Assembly (NCBI RefSeq): GCF_036370855.1
Contig: NC_088112.1
Coordinates: 19,212,469-19,276,468 of the forward strand
From: Dromaius novaehollandiae
Lineage: Eukaryota; Chordata; Aves; Casuariiformes; Dromaiidae
DNA length: 64,000 nt
Direction: 5' to 3'
How positions within the stretch are numbered: position 1 is the first letter of the stretch; every line of letters starts with the position of its first letter. Below, piece by piece: positions 63,137-64,000 of this stretch. The translations under genes were made by a program, and so were the position numbers. Under the pieces are notes generated by a model. It made no database searches and was not told the DNA's origin. It worked only from the letters and a program-made list of their open reading frames with translations.

Positions 63137-63239
63137 CCTGGGGCTGTAAGACCGAGTTCACAGCATAAATCACACCGTTCGTGGCCATGATATCACCTTC
63201 AGCAACAGGCTCCTTGTTGACGTGTATTACGTGGTTTTT
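63137..63239 (-). CDS. TGFBI: TGFBI, fourth-from-last coding exon (end of FAS1 domain 4), partial gene
   Basis: TGFBI is a secreted extracellular-matrix adaptor that binds collagens and integrins through four FAS1 (fasciclin) domains. This 103-bp exon reads 34 codons plus one base and is bounded by an acceptor ending TTAACAG and a donor GTAGGT. The peptide contains [16 protein letters not shown] followed by [12 protein letters not shown]. This matches the last strands of FAS1 domain 4 in TGFBI, including the conserved Thr-Asn-Gly-Val segment. The human protein has EPDIM here, a reported alpha3beta1-integrin motif; this copy reads EGDIM, keeping Asp-Ile. Periostin, the closest paralogue, differs here and lacks the RGD tail found in the next exon. 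By the human gene model as I recall it, this is exon 14. No upstream exon is visible in 63240-64000, so the gene continues off the right edge. Confidence 0.95.
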
Positions 63240-64000
63240 CTGTTAAGAAGAAGGGAAGAAGAAAAAAGTGGAAAATTAGAAGCTTCTGTCACCTGTGGTT
63301 TCCAGTTTTATTAGAAAAACCCTCACTTTGCAGTCCTTCATTTACTCAATGGCTGTAGGCATTTGTGTTGCTCTTGCCAATTAAGAAGAATATAAAATCA
63401 AATTATAACTCCAGCAGTCTGTCCTAGAGCCAGCAGCAGGCTCTGGAGGCCTTGACCTCTTCCGTGCATGGGGCAGGAGTTTTGGGCCAAGGCGGCAGAG
63501 CAGAACCCCCAGCTGCCCCAGGCGCACCCGGGGGCTGCTCCCTCGCTCGTGGGCTCGGGGAGGAATTGCTCCAGCAGAAGCGGGCAGATCAAGACCCAAC
63601 ACAGGCCGAGCCTAGCACGCAAGTTGGCCAACTCAAAGCAGCTGGAAACACCAGCCTTTCCATTTTTACCATCCCGCATTTCTTCTTTACATGCAGAGCG
63701 GGTCATGAGTTATTTATTTTCTGAAAATAAATAGCTTTTTCCCCTCAGTAGAGGATCCTGCAGTCTCTTAATTTAGTGCAAAGTTTTTGAAATAAAATTA
63801 TACATCTAAATAAATCCTGCTGTGTTAAGGGAGCACATGCAGAGATCATTTTCATTGCACTAAAAAAAGATGTTTTAGCTGAACAGGCTATTGATTTAAT
63901 TTATTTATGCTTTTTCCCCCATGACTCAGGATGAAATTTATTACAGCTCCTGGAAATCATTTACAATTGGTCTTCTGGGGACAAAGCTGAAGTAAACCAC
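63240..64000. other. TGFBI intron, truncated by window edge
   Basis: This is the intron upstream of the 63137-63239 exon. I see no further FAS1-coding segment on the minus strand, so the next exon lies outside the window. Part of it (63420-63600) is GC-rich without splice-bounded coding sequence. Confidence 0.7.

Overview
This is vertebrate nuclear DNA, most likely from a bird; another archosaur or a turtle is possible. It has sparse spliced exons with GT-AG introns, AT-rich intergenic stretches broken by short CpG-rich islands, decayed CR1 LINE fragments, MIR-type SINE tails and the degraded fold-back repeats typical of sauropsid genomes. No operons, phage, IS elements or CRISPR arrays are present. 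Most open frames in the window look like chance frames in non-coding DNA.

One gene can be named with confidence. The right edge (61043-63239, minus strand) carries the last four coding exons of TGFBI (transforming growth factor beta induced protein, beta-ig-h3, keratoepithelin). They encode the end of the fourth FAS1 domain, the RGD-bearing tail and the stop codon. The 3' UTR follows, with paired AATAAA signals near 60.07 kb. The rest of the gene lies beyond the right edge.

The remaining 60 kb has no recognisable protein-coding exon. 1-15.7 kb is AT-rich and holds a 1.3 kb CR1 3' fragment (8190-9540), fold-back repeats, MIR and hAT-like scraps and microsatellites. 15.8-32.6 kb is mixed, with four CpG-rich islands (15.83, 24.6-25.35, 30.6-30.8 and 32.3-32.6 kb). 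The 30.6 kb island combines a consensus minus-strand TATA box with a perfect 13-bp inverted repeat. 32.6-60 kb is intergenic, with simple repeats (A50, G20, A25), a 34-bp tandem duplication and one unusually long unassigned open frame (40488-41531).

In other amniotes the region 3' of TGFBI leads to SMAD5 in the same orientation. The 30.6 kb promoter points that way, but no SMAD5 coding exon is visible. A gene with a distant coding part, a lncRNA promoter, or an unrelated regulatory island are all possible.
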